A stretch of 64,000 nucleotides of DNA from Streptomyces cucumeris (GTDB lineage: Bacteria > Actinomycetota > Actinomycetes > Streptomycetales > Streptomycetaceae): positions 250,949 through 314,948 of the forward strand of contig NZ_JANCLX010000004.1 of the NCBI RefSeq assembly GCF_024295805.1, written 5' to 3'. Made by a program: the position numbers and the translations under genes. Positions 18,208-27,925 of this stretch are shown here, in pieces (position 1 is the stretch's first letter; each line of letters opens with the position of its first letter). A model generated the notes under the pieces. That model searched no databases, had not been told where the DNA came from, and saw only the letters and a list, made by a program, of their open reading frames with translations.

Positions 18208-19743
18208 TCAGCGGCAGCGCTTCTGGGGGGCGGGAGGGCGGCCGGAGACGAGGTAGGTGTTGATCGCGTCGTCGATGCAGCGGCTGCCGCGGCCGTAGGC
18301 GGTGTGGCCGTCGCCCTCGTAGGTGAGCAGGGTGGCGGAGGAGAGCTGGCGGGCCAGTGAGCGGGCCCAGGCGTAGGGAGTGGCCGGGTCACGGGTGGTG
18401 CCGACGACCAGGATGGGGGCCGCCCCCTTGGCGTCGAGGACCTGGGGGCGGCCGGTCGCGGGGACGGGCCAGTAGGCGCAGTTCAGGGCGGACCAGGCCA
18501 GGGCGCGACCGAAGGCGGGGGACGCTTTCTCGAAGGCGTCGAGGGACTTCTCGACCTCCGCCGGGGTGCGGAACGCGGCGGGCAGATCAAGGCAGTTGAC
18601 GGCGGGGTTGGCGTACATGAGGTTGGCGTAGGAGCCGTCGGTGTCGCGCTCGTAGTAGAGGTCGGCGAGGTTCAGCAGACCGCCGCCCTCACCGCGCAGG
18701 GCGGCGCGGAGTGCGGTGCGCAGCTGGGGCCAGGAGCTTTCGTCGTACATCGCGGCCATCACGCCGGTGGTGGCCAGGGACTCGCCCAGGCGGCGGGAGC
18801 CGCCGGTGGACACGGGGTGGGAGTCAAGGCGGGTGAAGAAGGCGCCGAGGCGGTCTCGGGCGTCCGCGACCGAGCGGGTGCCGAGGGGGCAGCGCTCGCG
18901 CCGGACGCAGTCCTCGGCGAAGGCGGTGAAGGCGGTCTCGAACCCGGCGGTCTGGTCGAGGTTCATCCGCCGGGAGGGGAGCGAGGGGTCGAGGGCGCCG
19001 TCGAGGACGAGACGGCCGACGCGGGAGGGGAAGAGATCGGCGTAGGTGGCGCCGAGGAATGTGCCGTAGGAGGCGCCCACGTAGGTCAGGCGCCGGTCGC
19101 CGAGGGCCGCGCGCAGCAGGTCCATGTCGCGGGCCGCCTCGACCGTGGAGACATGGGCGAGGATCTTGCCGGAGCGGTCGGCGCAGCCGCGGGCGAACTT
19201 CTTGTAGGCGGCGACCAGTCGGCTGGTCTCGGCGGGCGCGTCGGGCGTCTGGTCGGTCTGGGTGTAGGCGTCCATCTGCCGGTCGCTCAGACAGCGGACG
19301 GGCTCGCTGCCGGCGACGCCGCGCGGATCCATCGCCACCATGTCGTACCGGTCGCGCACCCGCTGCGGATAGCCGATCGCGGCGTAGCTCTGGAGATAGC
19401 CGATGGCGGAGCCGCCGGGACCGCCCGGGTTGACCAGCAGCGAGCCCAGCCGCTCCGCGGAGCCGGTGGCCTTCTTGCGGGAGACCGCCAGCTTCAGATC
19501 GTGGCCCCGGCCCGGCCGGGCGTAGTCCAGCGGGGCTCTGAGCGTGGCGCATTCGAAGCCCGCGCCACCGCAGGTGCGCCATCGCAGGTCCTGTTCGTAA
19601 TACGGCTTGAGGGCGGCCGGGACGCTGGGCGGCGGCTGGGCGGCGGCGCTCGACGACGGACCGGAGGAACAGCCGGAGAACAGCAGGGCAGCGGCTGCGA
19701 ACGCGGTGCCGAGTGTGCGGAGCGTGCGGCGGCTGATGTCCAT
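18208..19743 (-). CDS. Secreted lipoprotein alpha/beta-hydrolase, tripeptidyl aminopeptidase family (TAP/SlpD-type, S33)
   Basis: This is an extracytoplasmic peptidase that removes N-terminal peptides. The 511-aa product starts MDISRRTLRTLGTAFAAAALL with a lipobox LFSGC, so it is a membrane-anchored lipoprotein. The oxyanion-hole motif VNPGGPGGS and the nucleophile motif GASYGTFLG define the S33 hydrolase core. A C-terminal TAP-like region (PILVVGTTRDPATPY, later DGHTAYGRGSRC) carries the catalytic Asp and His. The start was moved from an in-frame upstream ATG (19797) to the codon that begins the signal peptide. It is transcribed alone, 205 nt after holB. Confidence 0.92.
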   Translation of the reverse strand: MDISRRTLRTLGTAFAAAALLFSGCSSGPSSSAAAQPPPSVPAALKPYYEQDLRWRTCGGAGFECATLRAPLDYARPGRGHDLKLAVSRKKATGSAERLGSLLVNPGGPGGSAIGYLQSYAAIGYPQRVRDRYDMVAMDPRGVAGSEPVRCLSDRQMDAYTQTDQTPDAPAETSRLVAAYKKFARGCADRSGKILAHVSTVEAARDMDLLRAALGDRRLTYVGASYGTFLGATYADLFPSRVGRLVLDGALDPSLPSRRMNLDQTAGFETAFTAFAEDCVRRERCPLGTRSVADARDRLGAFFTRLDSHPVSTGGSRRLGESLATTGVMAAMYDESSWPQLRTALRAALRGEGGGLLNLADLYYERDTDGSYANLMYANPAVNCLDLPAAFRTPAEVEKSLDAFEKASPAFGRALAWSALNCAYWPVPATGRPQVLDAKGAAPILVVGTTRDPATPYAWARSLARQLSSATLLTYEGDGHTAYGRGSRCIDDAINTYLVSGRPPAPQKRCR

Positions 19744-19837
19744 CGGCTGGTCCCTCGGTTCGCGGTCGCGGACACGGGGATCACGGGCGGCCGTCACCGA
19801 GCGCGTCGCGCCCGGGCCGGACCGGGAGGCCCCTCAC

Positions 19838-19863
19838 GGAGCGTATCCATTTGACTACGCTCC
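19838..19863. promoter_or_regulatory. Inverted repeat between holB and the peptidase gene
   Basis: A perfect 8-bp inverted repeat (GGAGCGTA / TACGCTCC, 10-nt loop) lies about 86 nt beyond the holB stop and 95 nt before the peptidase start. It could be a terminator for holB or an operator for the peptidase gene. The sequence does not decide. Confidence 0.35.
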
Positions 19864-19948
19864 ATGCGCGCGGCGTCGAACCCGTACGAGTGACACGACC
19901 GCGGACGTCCGCACGGCCGCAGATGTCCACACGGCGTCCGGACGCGGC

Positions 19949-21172
19949 TCAGCCCGCGCGCAGCGCCATGGTCATCGCCTCGACCGCCAGCAGCGGCGCC
20001 ACATTGCGGTCCAGGGCCTGACGGCACGCGGTGACCGCCTCGATGCGGCGCAGCGTCCGCTCCGGCTTCGAACCCGACGCGACCCTCTCCAGCGCGTCCC
20101 GCACATCGGTGTTGGCCAGCGCGACCTGGGAGCCCAACTGGAGCGCCAGCACATCCCGGTAGAAGCCGATGAGATCGGTCAGCGCCTGGTCGAGGCTGTC
20201 GCGCTGGGTACGGGTGGCCCGGCGCTTCTGGCGGTCCTGGAGATCCTTCATGGCCCCGGCCGTACCGCGCGGCAGCCGTCCGCCCGTACCGGCGGCGGCG
20301 CCCAGGGCGGCGCGCAGCTCCTCGGTCTCCTTGGTGTCGACCTCCTCGGCGACCTGCTTGGCGTCCTCGGCCGCGGCGTCGATCAGCTCCTGCGCCGCCT
20401 TGAGGCAGGCGCCCACGTCGTCCACGCGCAGCGGCAGCCGCAGGACCGCGGCGCGGCGGGTGCGGGCCCGCTCGTCGGTGGCCAGGCGGTGGGCGCGGTC
20501 GATATGACCCTGGGTCGCGCGGGCGGCGGAGGCGGCCCGCTCGGGGTCGATGCCGTCACGGCGGACGAGGACGTCGGCGACGGCGTCCACCGGAGGTGTG
20601 CGGAGGGTCAGCAGACGGCAGCGGGAGCGGATCGTGGGCAGCACATCCTCCAGCGAGGGCGCGCACAGCAGCCACACGGTGCGTGGCGCGGGCTCCTCGA
20701 TCGCCTTGAGCAGCACATTGCCCGCGCCCTCGGTGAGCCGGTCGGCGTCCTCCAGGACGATCACCTGCCACCGGCCGCCCGCGGGCGAAAGCTGGGCCCG
20801 CCGGACCAGTTCGCGGGTCTCCTTGACGCCGATGGTGAGCTGATCCGTGCGCACCACCTCCACATCGGCATGGGTGCCGACCAGGGCGGTGTGGCAGCCG
20901 TCGCAGAATCCGCAGCCCGGCTCGCCGCCCAGCGCCCGGTCGGGACCGACGCACTGGAGCGCGGCGGCGAAGGCGCGCGCGGCGGTGGCCCGGCCGGAGC
21001 CGGGCGGGCCGGTGAACAGCCAGGCGTGGGTCATCCTCGACGCCCCGCCCGGCCCGGCGGCCGCGTCAGCGTGCCCCGCCGCCGCGGTGACCAGGGCGTC
21101 CGCGTCCCGCGCGGCAGCCGAGAGCTGGACCGCCACCCGGTCCTGCCCGACCAGGTCGTCCCACACCGCCAT
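19949..21172 (-). CDS. holB: DNA polymerase III subunit delta'
   Basis: The delta' subunit is part of the clamp-loader AAA+ complex that places the sliding clamp on primed DNA. The 407-aa protein begins MAVWDDLVGQDRVAVQLSAA. It shows a P-loop-like GPPGSGRATAARAFAAAL (residues about 54-71), a zinc-module set of cysteines (CVGPDRALGGEPGCGFCDGC) and the sensor motif LEDADRLTEGAGNVLLKAIEEP. The arginine-finger region PTIRSRCR is present. The gene follows tmk on the same strand, a widely conserved pairing. Confidence 0.93.
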   Translation of the reverse strand: MAVWDDLVGQDRVAVQLSAAARDADALVTAAAGHADAAAGPGGASRMTHAWLFTGPPGSGRATAARAFAAALQCVGPDRALGGEPGCGFCDGCHTALVGTHADVEVVRTDQLTIGVKETRELVRRAQLSPAGGRWQVIVLEDADRLTEGAGNVLLKAIEEPAPRTVWLLCAPSLEDVLPTIRSRCRLLTLRTPPVDAVADVLVRRDGIDPERAASAARATQGHIDRAHRLATDERARTRRAAVLRLPLRVDDVGACLKAAQELIDAAAEDAKQVAEEVDTKETEELRAALGAAAGTGGRLPRGTAGAMKDLQDRQKRRATRTQRDSLDQALTDLIGFYRDVLALQLGSQVALANTDVRDALERVASGSKPERTLRRIEAVTACRQALDRNVAPLLAVEAMTMALRAG

Positions 21173-21268
21173 GGCTGCCTCCGCCCCTCGTGCTCAACGC
21201 ATCCCACTGACCGCATCCCATTGTGGGCCACCCCTCGGACACCCGGATCCACGGCCGGGCAGGAACGC

Positions 21269-21310
21269 GGGAGGCCCGCGGGGCGGCCGGAGCCGCGCCA
21301 CGGGCCTCCC
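21269..21310 (-). terminator. Hairpin between tmk and holB
   Basis: An outer 10-bp perfect stem (GGGAGGCCCG / CGGGCCTCCC) encloses a smaller GCGGC/GCCGC hairpin. It lies 40-80 nt beyond the tmk stop and ahead of holB, so it is a likely terminator or attenuator inside the pair. Confidence 0.65.
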
Positions 21311-21351
21311 GACAGGGCTTCCCGCCCCGCCGTCCGGCGGTCCGGCCGCCG

Positions 21352-24300
21352 TCAGCGGCGGCGCCTGCCGTCCTCGTCGTCGTGCGGGCCGAGCAGTTCG
21401 TCGGCCAGCGTCGGCAGATCGTCCAGCGGGGTCTCCTCCGCCCACTCCGGGCGGCGGCGCTTGCGGCGCGAAGCCGAGGAGGCGTCCTGGTCCTCCGACG
21501 GGGCGTGGCTCTCGCCGTGGCCCTGTCCGTACTGCGGCATCTCGCGGGTGCGCTCGTTCCCGTGGGTCTGCCCGTCCTCGTCGCGGAACATCCACGGCGG
21601 GACCCGGTCCGCCGGATCGGCGGACCGCTCGTCCCCTACGGACGGCAGCACGGCCGTCTCATCGGCCGCGCCCGACGGCTCCGGCGCGCCGGACGCCTTC
21701 GGCAGGACGGTCGTCTCGTCGGCGTCCGGGCCCTGCTGCGGGCGGACCGGCGGCAGCACCGCCGTCTCGTCCGCGTCCCGGGCCGGGGCACCGTGGCCGG
21801 TGACCGCGGTCCGCGGGTCCACGCGCGGCGTCTGGACGGTCTCGGTCGAGTCCGGTCCGGCCGCGGACTCCGCGGCGCCCGGCGCGTCATCGCCGCCGTC
21901 GCGCTCCGGGCGGGCCGGGGGCGCGGGCGGGACCGGCGGTGCGGCCGGAGTCTGGGTCTCCACGGTCGGCGCGTCGGCCGGGGCGGCGCTCGCGGCGTCC
22001 GCCGCCATCCGGGCCTGCTCCGCCCGGAGCAGCGCCTCCTCCGCCTTGCGCTGCTCCTCGCGGCGGCGGGCCTCCGTCTCGGCCCGCTGCTGGGCCTCCG
22101 CCTCGGCCTGGGCGCGGCGGCGCTCCTCCTCGGCGGCCCGGGCACGGTCCTCGGCCTCGATGCGCTTGCGGTCCTCCTCGGCCCGCCGGCGCGCGTCCTC
22201 GGCACGCTTGCGAGCCGCCTCCGCCTGCCGTTCGGCCTCGCGCTGCCGCGCCTCCTCCAGCTCGCGGCGCTTGCGCTCCTCCTCCTCGGCGCGCGCCTTG
22301 GCCAGCGCCTCCTGGCGCTCGCGCTCCAGCCGCTCCTCCTCCGCCTTGCGGGCGGCCTCTTCCTCGGCCTTGCGGCGGGCCTCCTCCTCGGCGGCCTTGC
22401 GCGCCTCCTCCTGGGCCTTCACCTCCGCCTCGGACAGCGGCAGCATCTGGTCCAGCCGGTGGCGCACCACGGAGGTGACCGCCTCGGGCTGCTGCCCGGC
22501 GTCCACCACGAGGTAGCGGGCGGGGTCGGCGGCGGCCAGGGCCAGGAAGCCGGACCGCACCCGCTGGTGGAACTCGGCAGGCTCGGACTCCAGCCGGTCC
22601 GGGGCCTCGGTGAAGCGCTCGCGCGCGGTCTCCGGCGAGACGTCCAGCAGCACCGTCAGATGCGGCACCAGACCGTCGGTCGCCCACCGCGAGATCCGGG
22701 CGATCTCGGTCGCGGAGAGGTCGCGGCCCGCGCCCTGGTAGGCGACGGACGAGTCGATGTAGCGGTCGGAGATGACGACCGCGCCGCGCTCCAGGGCCGG
22801 ACGGACCACCGAGTCGACGTGTTCCGCGCGGTCCGCCGCGTACAGCAGCGCCTCCGCGCGGTGGGAGATCCCGGCGGACGAGACGTCGAGCAGGATCGAG
22901 CGGAGCCGCTTGCCGATGGCGGTCGCGCCCGGCTCACGGGTGACCACGACCTCGTGGCCCTTGGCCCTGACCCACTCGGCCAGCGCCTCCACCTGCGTGG
23001 ACTTACCCGCTCCGTCACCGCCCTCGACGGCGATGAAGAAGCCGGTGGCGGCCGGGGCCTCGGCCTGGCTCCTGCCGCGCAGCGCGTCCCGCAGATCGCG
23101 CCGCAGCGGAACGCCCTGCCGGTCGTCGGTGCGGCCGAGGACGAGCGCGGCGACGGGCAGCAGCAGCGCGCCGACGAGCATCAGGGTGAACGCCGCGCCG
23201 CCGTGGGCGAAGACCCACTCGCCCTCGCCGAGCCGGTGCGGCCCGATGACGGCGGCGAGCAGCGGGGCGATGACCGCGCCGAGTCCGACGAAGACGCGGA
23301 CCACCGCGTGCAGGTGCTCGGTCATCCGGGGGCGGCGGGCCTCCTCGGACTCCTGGTCCAGGAGGGCGTGGCCGGTGTACGCGGCGACCCCGGCCGCCAG
23401 TCCGGCGATCAGCGTGATCATCAGGACCGTGGTGGCGTCGTGCACCAGGCCCGCGGCGAGCAGCGCCAGTCCGGTCAGCGCGATCGACAGCGCCAGCAGC
23501 CGGCGCCGGGAGAGCCCCGGGAGGACGTGCGGCGCCCAGCGGATGCCGAGCGCGGGACCACCGCTGAGGACCAGGACGAGCAGCGAGTAGCCGACCGGGC
23601 CGCCGCCGAGGTCGACCGCCTGGAGCGCGGCGACGCCGACGGCCGCGGCGATCGCGGCCGCCACTCCGGCGCAGGACAGCACCAGCAGCGGCACGGCGCC
23701 GGTGCGGCCCTTGTCGGCGCCGCTGCCGGACGCGGCACGCGGACGGCGCAGCCCCTCGAGGGGCGAGCGGGTGCGCGGCGTCTGTGCGGCGGGCAGCTCG
23801 ACGAAGTAGAGGATCGAGATGGACGCGGCGAAGAGTCCGGCGCCGACGTACGAGCCCAGCGCGGCCTGGTGGTCGTGGAACCACTCCACGCCGGTGCCCA
23901 GCAGCCGTCCGAAGAGCGTGACGACGAGCAGTCCGGCCGCGGCCAGCGGCAGCGTCAGGAAGGTGGTGCGCAGTGAGAGCCTGCGCAGCGCGTCGAGGTG
24001 GTCGGGCAGCGGACGCACGGCCGCGCCCTCGGCGGGCGGCGCCGGGAGCAGCGCGGGGGCCGCGTCGTCCTTGGCGACGGTCCACAAGCGTTCGGCGACG
24101 CCCACGACGAAGCCGGTGACGAGCAGCCAGGCGATGGCGTCGCCCGGCGTCCACTCGATCCACAGCGGCGCGATGAGCAGCAGGACCAGCCGCACCCCAT
24201 CCGCACCGATCATGGTCCAGCGGCGGTCCAACGGGCCGGCGGGCGCGAGCAGCGAGGAGACGGGGCCGAGCAGGACCGCGCCGAAGAGCACGGTCGCCAG

Positions 24301-24567
24301 CATCCGCACGCCCAGGATCGCGGCGACGGCCAGGGCCGCGCCGCGGTAGCCGCCGCCGAAGGAGCCCGCCGAGACGGACGCCTGCAGCGACAGCAGGACG
24401 AGCACCAGCACGGCGAGCGCGTCTCCGGCGCCGCCGACGAGTTGCGCACTCCACAGCCGCCGCAGCGGCGGATAGCGCAGCAGTGCCCGTACGGCACGCT
24501 CGCGGGAGTCCGCGGCCAGTGCGCCGGATGTGGTGGGGGTCACGTCCGTTGGCTGCTCTCGCGTCAT
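21352..24567 (-). CDS. tmk: Thymidylate kinase fused to an N-terminal MFS-like membrane domain
   Basis: TMK phosphorylates dTMP to dTDP for DNA synthesis. This 1071-aa protein is much longer than a standalone TMK (about 210 aa). Residues about 25-490 form an MFS-like membrane domain with about 12 hydrophobic helices. The kinase (residues about 508-720) has the P-loop GGDGAGKST (516-524, K522), the VTREPGAT motif and a DRYIDSS motif. Residues about 725-885 are a long charged Glu/Ala/Arg coiled coil, and the rest is acidic and disordered. Such fusions are usual in Streptomyces tmk. The membrane part lacks obvious substrate motifs and may act as an anchor. A strong terminator separates it from topA upstream. 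Confidence 0.93.
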   Translation of the reverse strand: MTREQPTDVTPTTSGALAADSRERAVRALLRYPPLRRLWSAQLVGGAGDALAVLVLVLLSLQASVSAGSFGGGYRGAALAVAAILGVRMLATVLFGAVLLGPVSSLLAPAGPLDRRWTMIGADGVRLVLLLIAPLWIEWTPGDAIAWLLVTGFVVGVAERLWTVAKDDAAPALLPAPPAEGAAVRPLPDHLDALRRLSLRTTFLTLPLAAAGLLVVTLFGRLLGTGVEWFHDHQAALGSYVGAGLFAASISILYFVELPAAQTPRTRSPLEGLRRPRAASGSGADKGRTGAVPLLVLSCAGVAAAIAAAVGVAALQAVDLGGGPVGYSLLVLVLSGGPALGIRWAPHVLPGLSRRRLLALSIALTGLALLAAGLVHDATTVLMITLIAGLAAGVAAYTGHALLDQESEEARRPRMTEHLHAVVRVFVGLGAVIAPLLAAVIGPHRLGEGEWVFAHGGAAFTLMLVGALLLPVAALVLGRTDDRQGVPLRRDLRDALRGRSQAEAPAATGFFIAVEGGDGAGKSTQVEALAEWVRAKGHEVVVTREPGATAIGKRLRSILLDVSSAGISHRAEALLYAADRAEHVDSVVRPALERGAVVISDRYIDSSVAYQGAGRDLSATEIARISRWATDGLVPHLTVLLDVSPETARERFTEAPDRLESEPAEFHQRVRSGFLALAAADPARYLVVDAGQQPEAVTSVVRHRLDQMLPLSEAEVKAQEEARKAAEEEARRKAEEEAARKAEEERLERERQEALAKARAEEEERKRRELEEARQREAERQAEAARKRAEDARRRAEEDRKRIEAEDRARAAEEERRRAQAEAEAQQRAETEARRREEQRKAEEALLRAEQARMAADAASAAPADAPTVETQTPAAPPVPPAPPARPERDGGDDAPGAAESAAGPDSTETVQTPRVDPRTAVTGHGAPARDADETAVLPPVRPQQGPDADETTVLPKASGAPEPSGAADETAVLPSVGDERSADPADRVPPWMFRDEDGQTHGNERTREMPQYGQGHGESHAPSEDQDASSASRRKRRRPEWAEETPLDDLPTLADELLGPHDDEDGRRRR

Positions 24568-24592
24568 CCCGCCAGCCTATCCGGATCGCGTA

Positions 24593-24638
24593 AAGCCACG
24601 CGCCCCCGCCCGAACAAACGGGCGGGGGCGCGTGGCTT
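24593..24638 (-). terminator. Terminator of topA
   Basis: A perfect 20-bp stem with a 6-nt loop (AACAAA) lies 20 nt beyond the topA stop codon, between topA and tmk on the same strand. It is the strongest hairpin in the window. Confidence 0.9.
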
Positions 24639-24657
24639 GCGGCGAAATGAGCCGGGA

Positions 24658-27516
24658 CTATTCGGCGTTGGCCGCCGAGTTCTTGGCCGCCGTGGTCTTC
24701 TTCGCGGCGGTCTTCTTGGCCGTGGTCGTGGTCTTCTTCGCGGCCGTCTTCTTGGCGGCGGTCTTCTTCGCCGTCGTCTTCTTGGCCGCCGTGGTCTTCT
24801 TCGCGGCCGTCTTCTTCGCCGTCGTCTTCTTGGCGGTCTTCTTCGCCGGGCCCTTGGCGCGCTTCTCCGCGAGCAGCTCGAAGCCGCGCTCGGGCGTGAT
24901 GGTCTCGACGTCGTCGTCGCGGCGCAGCGTCGCGTTGGTCTCGCCGTCGGTGACGTACGGGCCGAACCGGCCGTCCTTCACCACCACCGGCTTCTCGCTG
25001 ACCGGGTCGGTGCCCAGCTCCTTCAGCGGCGGCTTGGCGGCGGCCCGGCCGCGCTGCTTGGGCTGGGCGTAGATCGCCAGCGCCTCGTCGAGGGTGATGT
25101 TGAAGATCTGGTCCTCGGTCTCGAGCGACCGCGAGTCCGTGCCCTTCTTCAGGTACGGGCCGTAGCGGCCGTTCTGCGCGGTGATCTCGGTGCCCTCGGG
25201 GTCGGCGCCGACCACGCGCGGCAGCGACATCAGCTTGAGCGCGTCCGCCAGGGTGACGGTGTCCAGGGCCATCGATTTGAAGAGCGACGCGGTACGCGGC
25301 TTGACCGCGTTCTTGCCGGTCTTCGGGGTGTCCTCGGGCAGCACCTCGGTGACGTACGGGCCGTAGCGGCCGTCCTTGGCCACGATCATGCGGCCGGTCT
25401 CCGGGTCGGGACCCAGTTCGAAGTCACCGCTCGGCTTGGCGAGCAGTTCCTCGGCGAACGCCACGGTCAGCTCGTCCGGCGGCAGGTCGTCGGGGACGTC
25501 CGCGCGGTGGCCGGTCTGGCCCTCGGTCTCGGAGGGCCGCTCCACGTAGGGGCCGTAGCGGCCGACGCGCAGCACGATGCCCTCGCCGACCGGGAACGAG
25601 GAGACCTCGCGGGCGTCGATCGCGCCCAGGTCGGTGACCAGCTCCTTGAGGCCGCCGAGGTGGTCGCCGTCGCCGTTCCCGGCTTCGGCGGCGGCACCCG
25701 CGCGGCCTTCGGCGGTCTCGCCGAAGTAGAAGCGCTTGAGCCACGGCACGGCCTGGGCCTCACCGCGGGCGATGCGGTCGAGGTCGTCCTCCATCTTGGC
25801 GGTGAAGTCGTAGTCGACCAGCCGGCCGAAGTGCTTCTCCAGCAGGTTGACCACGGCGAAGCTCAGGAAGGACGGCACCAGCGCGGTGCCCTTCTTGAAG
25901 ACGTAGCCGCGGTCGAGGATCGTGCCGATGATCGACGCGTAGGTCGAGGGGCGGCCGATCTCGCGCTCTTCGAGCTCCTTGACCAGCGACGCCTCGGTGT
26001 AGCGGGCCGGGGGCTTGGTGGCGTGGCCGTCGGCGGTGATCTCCTCGGCGGCGAGCCGGTCGCCCTCGGCGACCTGCGGCAGCCGCCGCTCGCGGTCGTC
26101 AAGCTCGGCGTTCGGGTCGTCCGCGCCCTCCACATAGGCCTTCATGAAGCCGTGGAAGGTGATCGTCTTGCCGGAGGCGGAGAATTCCGCGTCCCGGCCG
26201 TCGCTCGCCCGCCCGCCGATCTTGACGGTGACGGACTGGCCGACCGCGTCCTTCATCTGGGAGGCGACGGTCCGCTTCCAGATCAGCTCGTAGAGCCGGA
26301 ACTGGTCGCCGGACAGACCGGTCTCCGCCGGAGTGCGGAAGCGGTCCCCCGAGGGACGGATGGCCTCGTGCGCCTCCTGGGCGTTCTTGACCTTGCCCGC
26401 GTAGGAGCGCGGCTTGTCCGGCAGGTAGTCCGCCCCGTAGAGCTGGGTGACCTGCGCCCGCGCCGCCGCCACCGCCGTGTCCGACAGGGTGGTGGAGTCG
26501 GTACGCATATAGGTGATGAAGCCGTTCTCGTACAGCTTCTGCGCCACCTGCATGGTGGCCTTCGCACCGAAGCCCAGCTTCCGGCTGGCCTCCTGCTGGA
26601 GGGTGGTGGTGCGGAACGGGGCGTACGGCGAGCGGCGGTACGGCTTGGACTCGACGGACCGCACCGTGAAGGCGGTGTCGGCGAGGGCCGCGGCCAGGGA
26701 GCGCGCGTTCTCCTCGTCCAGGTGGAGGACGTTCGAGCCGTCCTTGAGCTGCCCGGTCGAGGTGAAGTCGCGGCCCTGGGCGACCCGGCGGCCGTCGACG
26801 GTGCTCAGGCGGGCGCCGAAGGTGCCCGGATCGGTGGCGTCACCGGTGCGGCCGGTGGCGAAAGTGCCGGTCAGGTCCCAGTACTCGGCGGAGCGGAAGG
26901 CGATGCGCTCGCGCTCGCGCTCGACGACGAGGCGGGTGGCCACGGACTGCACACGGCCCGCGGACAGACCACGCATGACCTTCTTCCACAGGACCGGCGA
27001 GACCTCGTAGCCGTAGAGGCGGTCGAGGATCCGGCGGGTCTCCTGGGCGTCGACCAGGCGCTGGTTCAGCTCGCGCGGATTGGCCACGGCCTCGCGGATC
27101 GCGTCCTTGGTGATCTCGTGGAAGACCATCCGGCGGACCGGGACCTTGGGCTTGAGGACCTCCTGGAGGTGCCATGCGATGGCCTCGCCCTCGCGGTCCT
27201 CATCGGTGGCGAGGAAGAGCTCGTCGGATTCGGCGAGCAGCTCCTTGAGCTTCTTGACCTGGCTCTTCTTATCCGCGTTGACGACATAGACCGGCTGGAA
27301 GTCATGGTCGACGTCCACACCGAGCCGCCGGACCTCGCCGGTGTACTTGTCGGGGACCTCGGCCGCGCCGTTCGGCAGGTCCCGGATGTGCCCGACGCTG
27401 GCCTCGACCACGTATCCCGGGCCGAGATAGCCCTTGATCGTCTTCGCCTTGGCGGGCGACTCGACGATGACGAGTCGGCGGCCGCCCTGCGCGGTCTCGC
27501 TGGTGGTCGGGGACAA
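24658..27516 (-). CDS. topA: DNA topoisomerase I with Lys/Ala-rich C-terminal tail
   Basis: Type IA topoisomerase that relaxes negative supercoils. The 952-aa protein has an N-terminal Toprim domain (RLVIVESPAKAKTIKGYLG, then ATDEDREGEAIAWHL) and the catalytic tyrosine Y336 in FITYMRTDSTTLS. Several C-terminal repeats of type 'GRYGPYV' follow (residues about 590-880). The final ~65 residues are an almost pure KKTAAKK/KKTTAKK tail, as in other actinobacterial TopA proteins, where the lysine tail raises processivity. The start codon reads TTG, weakly supported by an upstream GGAGAG. No classic zinc-finger cysteines are seen, which is normal for this group. Confidence 0.96.
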   Translation of the reverse strand: MSPTTSETAQGGRRLVIVESPAKAKTIKGYLGPGYVVEASVGHIRDLPNGAAEVPDKYTGEVRRLGVDVDHDFQPVYVVNADKKSQVKKLKELLAESDELFLATDEDREGEAIAWHLQEVLKPKVPVRRMVFHEITKDAIREAVANPRELNQRLVDAQETRRILDRLYGYEVSPVLWKKVMRGLSAGRVQSVATRLVVERERERIAFRSAEYWDLTGTFATGRTGDATDPGTFGARLSTVDGRRVAQGRDFTSTGQLKDGSNVLHLDEENARSLAAALADTAFTVRSVESKPYRRSPYAPFRTTTLQQEASRKLGFGAKATMQVAQKLYENGFITYMRTDSTTLSDTAVAAARAQVTQLYGADYLPDKPRSYAGKVKNAQEAHEAIRPSGDRFRTPAETGLSGDQFRLYELIWKRTVASQMKDAVGQSVTVKIGGRASDGRDAEFSASGKTITFHGFMKAYVEGADDPNAELDDRERRLPQVAEGDRLAAEEITADGHATKPPARYTEASLVKELEEREIGRPSTYASIIGTILDRGYVFKKGTALVPSFLSFAVVNLLEKHFGRLVDYDFTAKMEDDLDRIARGEAQAVPWLKRFYFGETAEGRAGAAAEAGNGDGDHLGGLKELVTDLGAIDAREVSSFPVGEGIVLRVGRYGPYVERPSETEGQTGHRADVPDDLPPDELTVAFAEELLAKPSGDFELGPDPETGRMIVAKDGRYGPYVTEVLPEDTPKTGKNAVKPRTASLFKSMALDTVTLADALKLMSLPRVVGADPEGTEITAQNGRYGPYLKKGTDSRSLETEDQIFNITLDEALAIYAQPKQRGRAAAKPPLKELGTDPVSEKPVVVKDGRFGPYVTDGETNATLRRDDDVETITPERGFELLAEKRAKGPAKKTAKKTTAKKTAAKKTTAAKKTTAKKTAAKKTAAKKTTTTAKKTAAKKTTAAKNSAANAE

Positions 27517-27727
27517 CTTCGCTCTTCTCTCCGGTCGACGCCTCGGTGAACGGGCACTGCAGCGCGGGTAACGCGTACACGGTCACCTCTTCGGTGACGC
27601 TGCGGAGTGTGACGGTACCTCCCGCCCCCGTGTCAAACGGAAAAAGCCCGCAACGCCACTCGAACGGTAACCCGACAAGCGTCCTGTCTGCCGCCCGGAC
27701 CGGCACAAGCCACCGCGGAAGGCCCTG

Positions 27728-27925
27728 TCAGGCGTAACCCAGGCACCAGATCCCGCCGCCGAGCGCGGCGATGCCGAAGAGAAGGGAGAGCGCCGTGGAA
27801 GCGACAGGGCTCACACCGTGCGCGACCGGCTGTCGCAGCCGCATTCGCGCCACCACCCACAGCAGCAGCGCGGCGCCGAACAACACGAATGCCGTTCCGG
27901 CGAAGATCGCAGGTCCGCTCTCCAT
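27728..27925 (-). CDS. Small two-helix membrane protein
   Basis: A 65-aa protein with two hydrophobic segments (FAGTAFVLFGAALLLWVVARM, residues about 8-28, and ASTALSLLFGIAALGGGIWCL) joined by a basic loop. I chose ATG 27925; an in-frame ATG at 27958 adds 11 polar residues and neither has a good ribosome-binding site. It sits between the methyltransferase gene and topA on the same strand. The membrane pattern and ordinary codon use suggest a real gene, but I do not recognise a family. Confidence 0.6.
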   Translation of the reverse strand: MESGPAIFAGTAFVLFGAALLLWVVARMRLRQPVAHGVSPVASTALSLLFGIAALGGGIWCLGYA

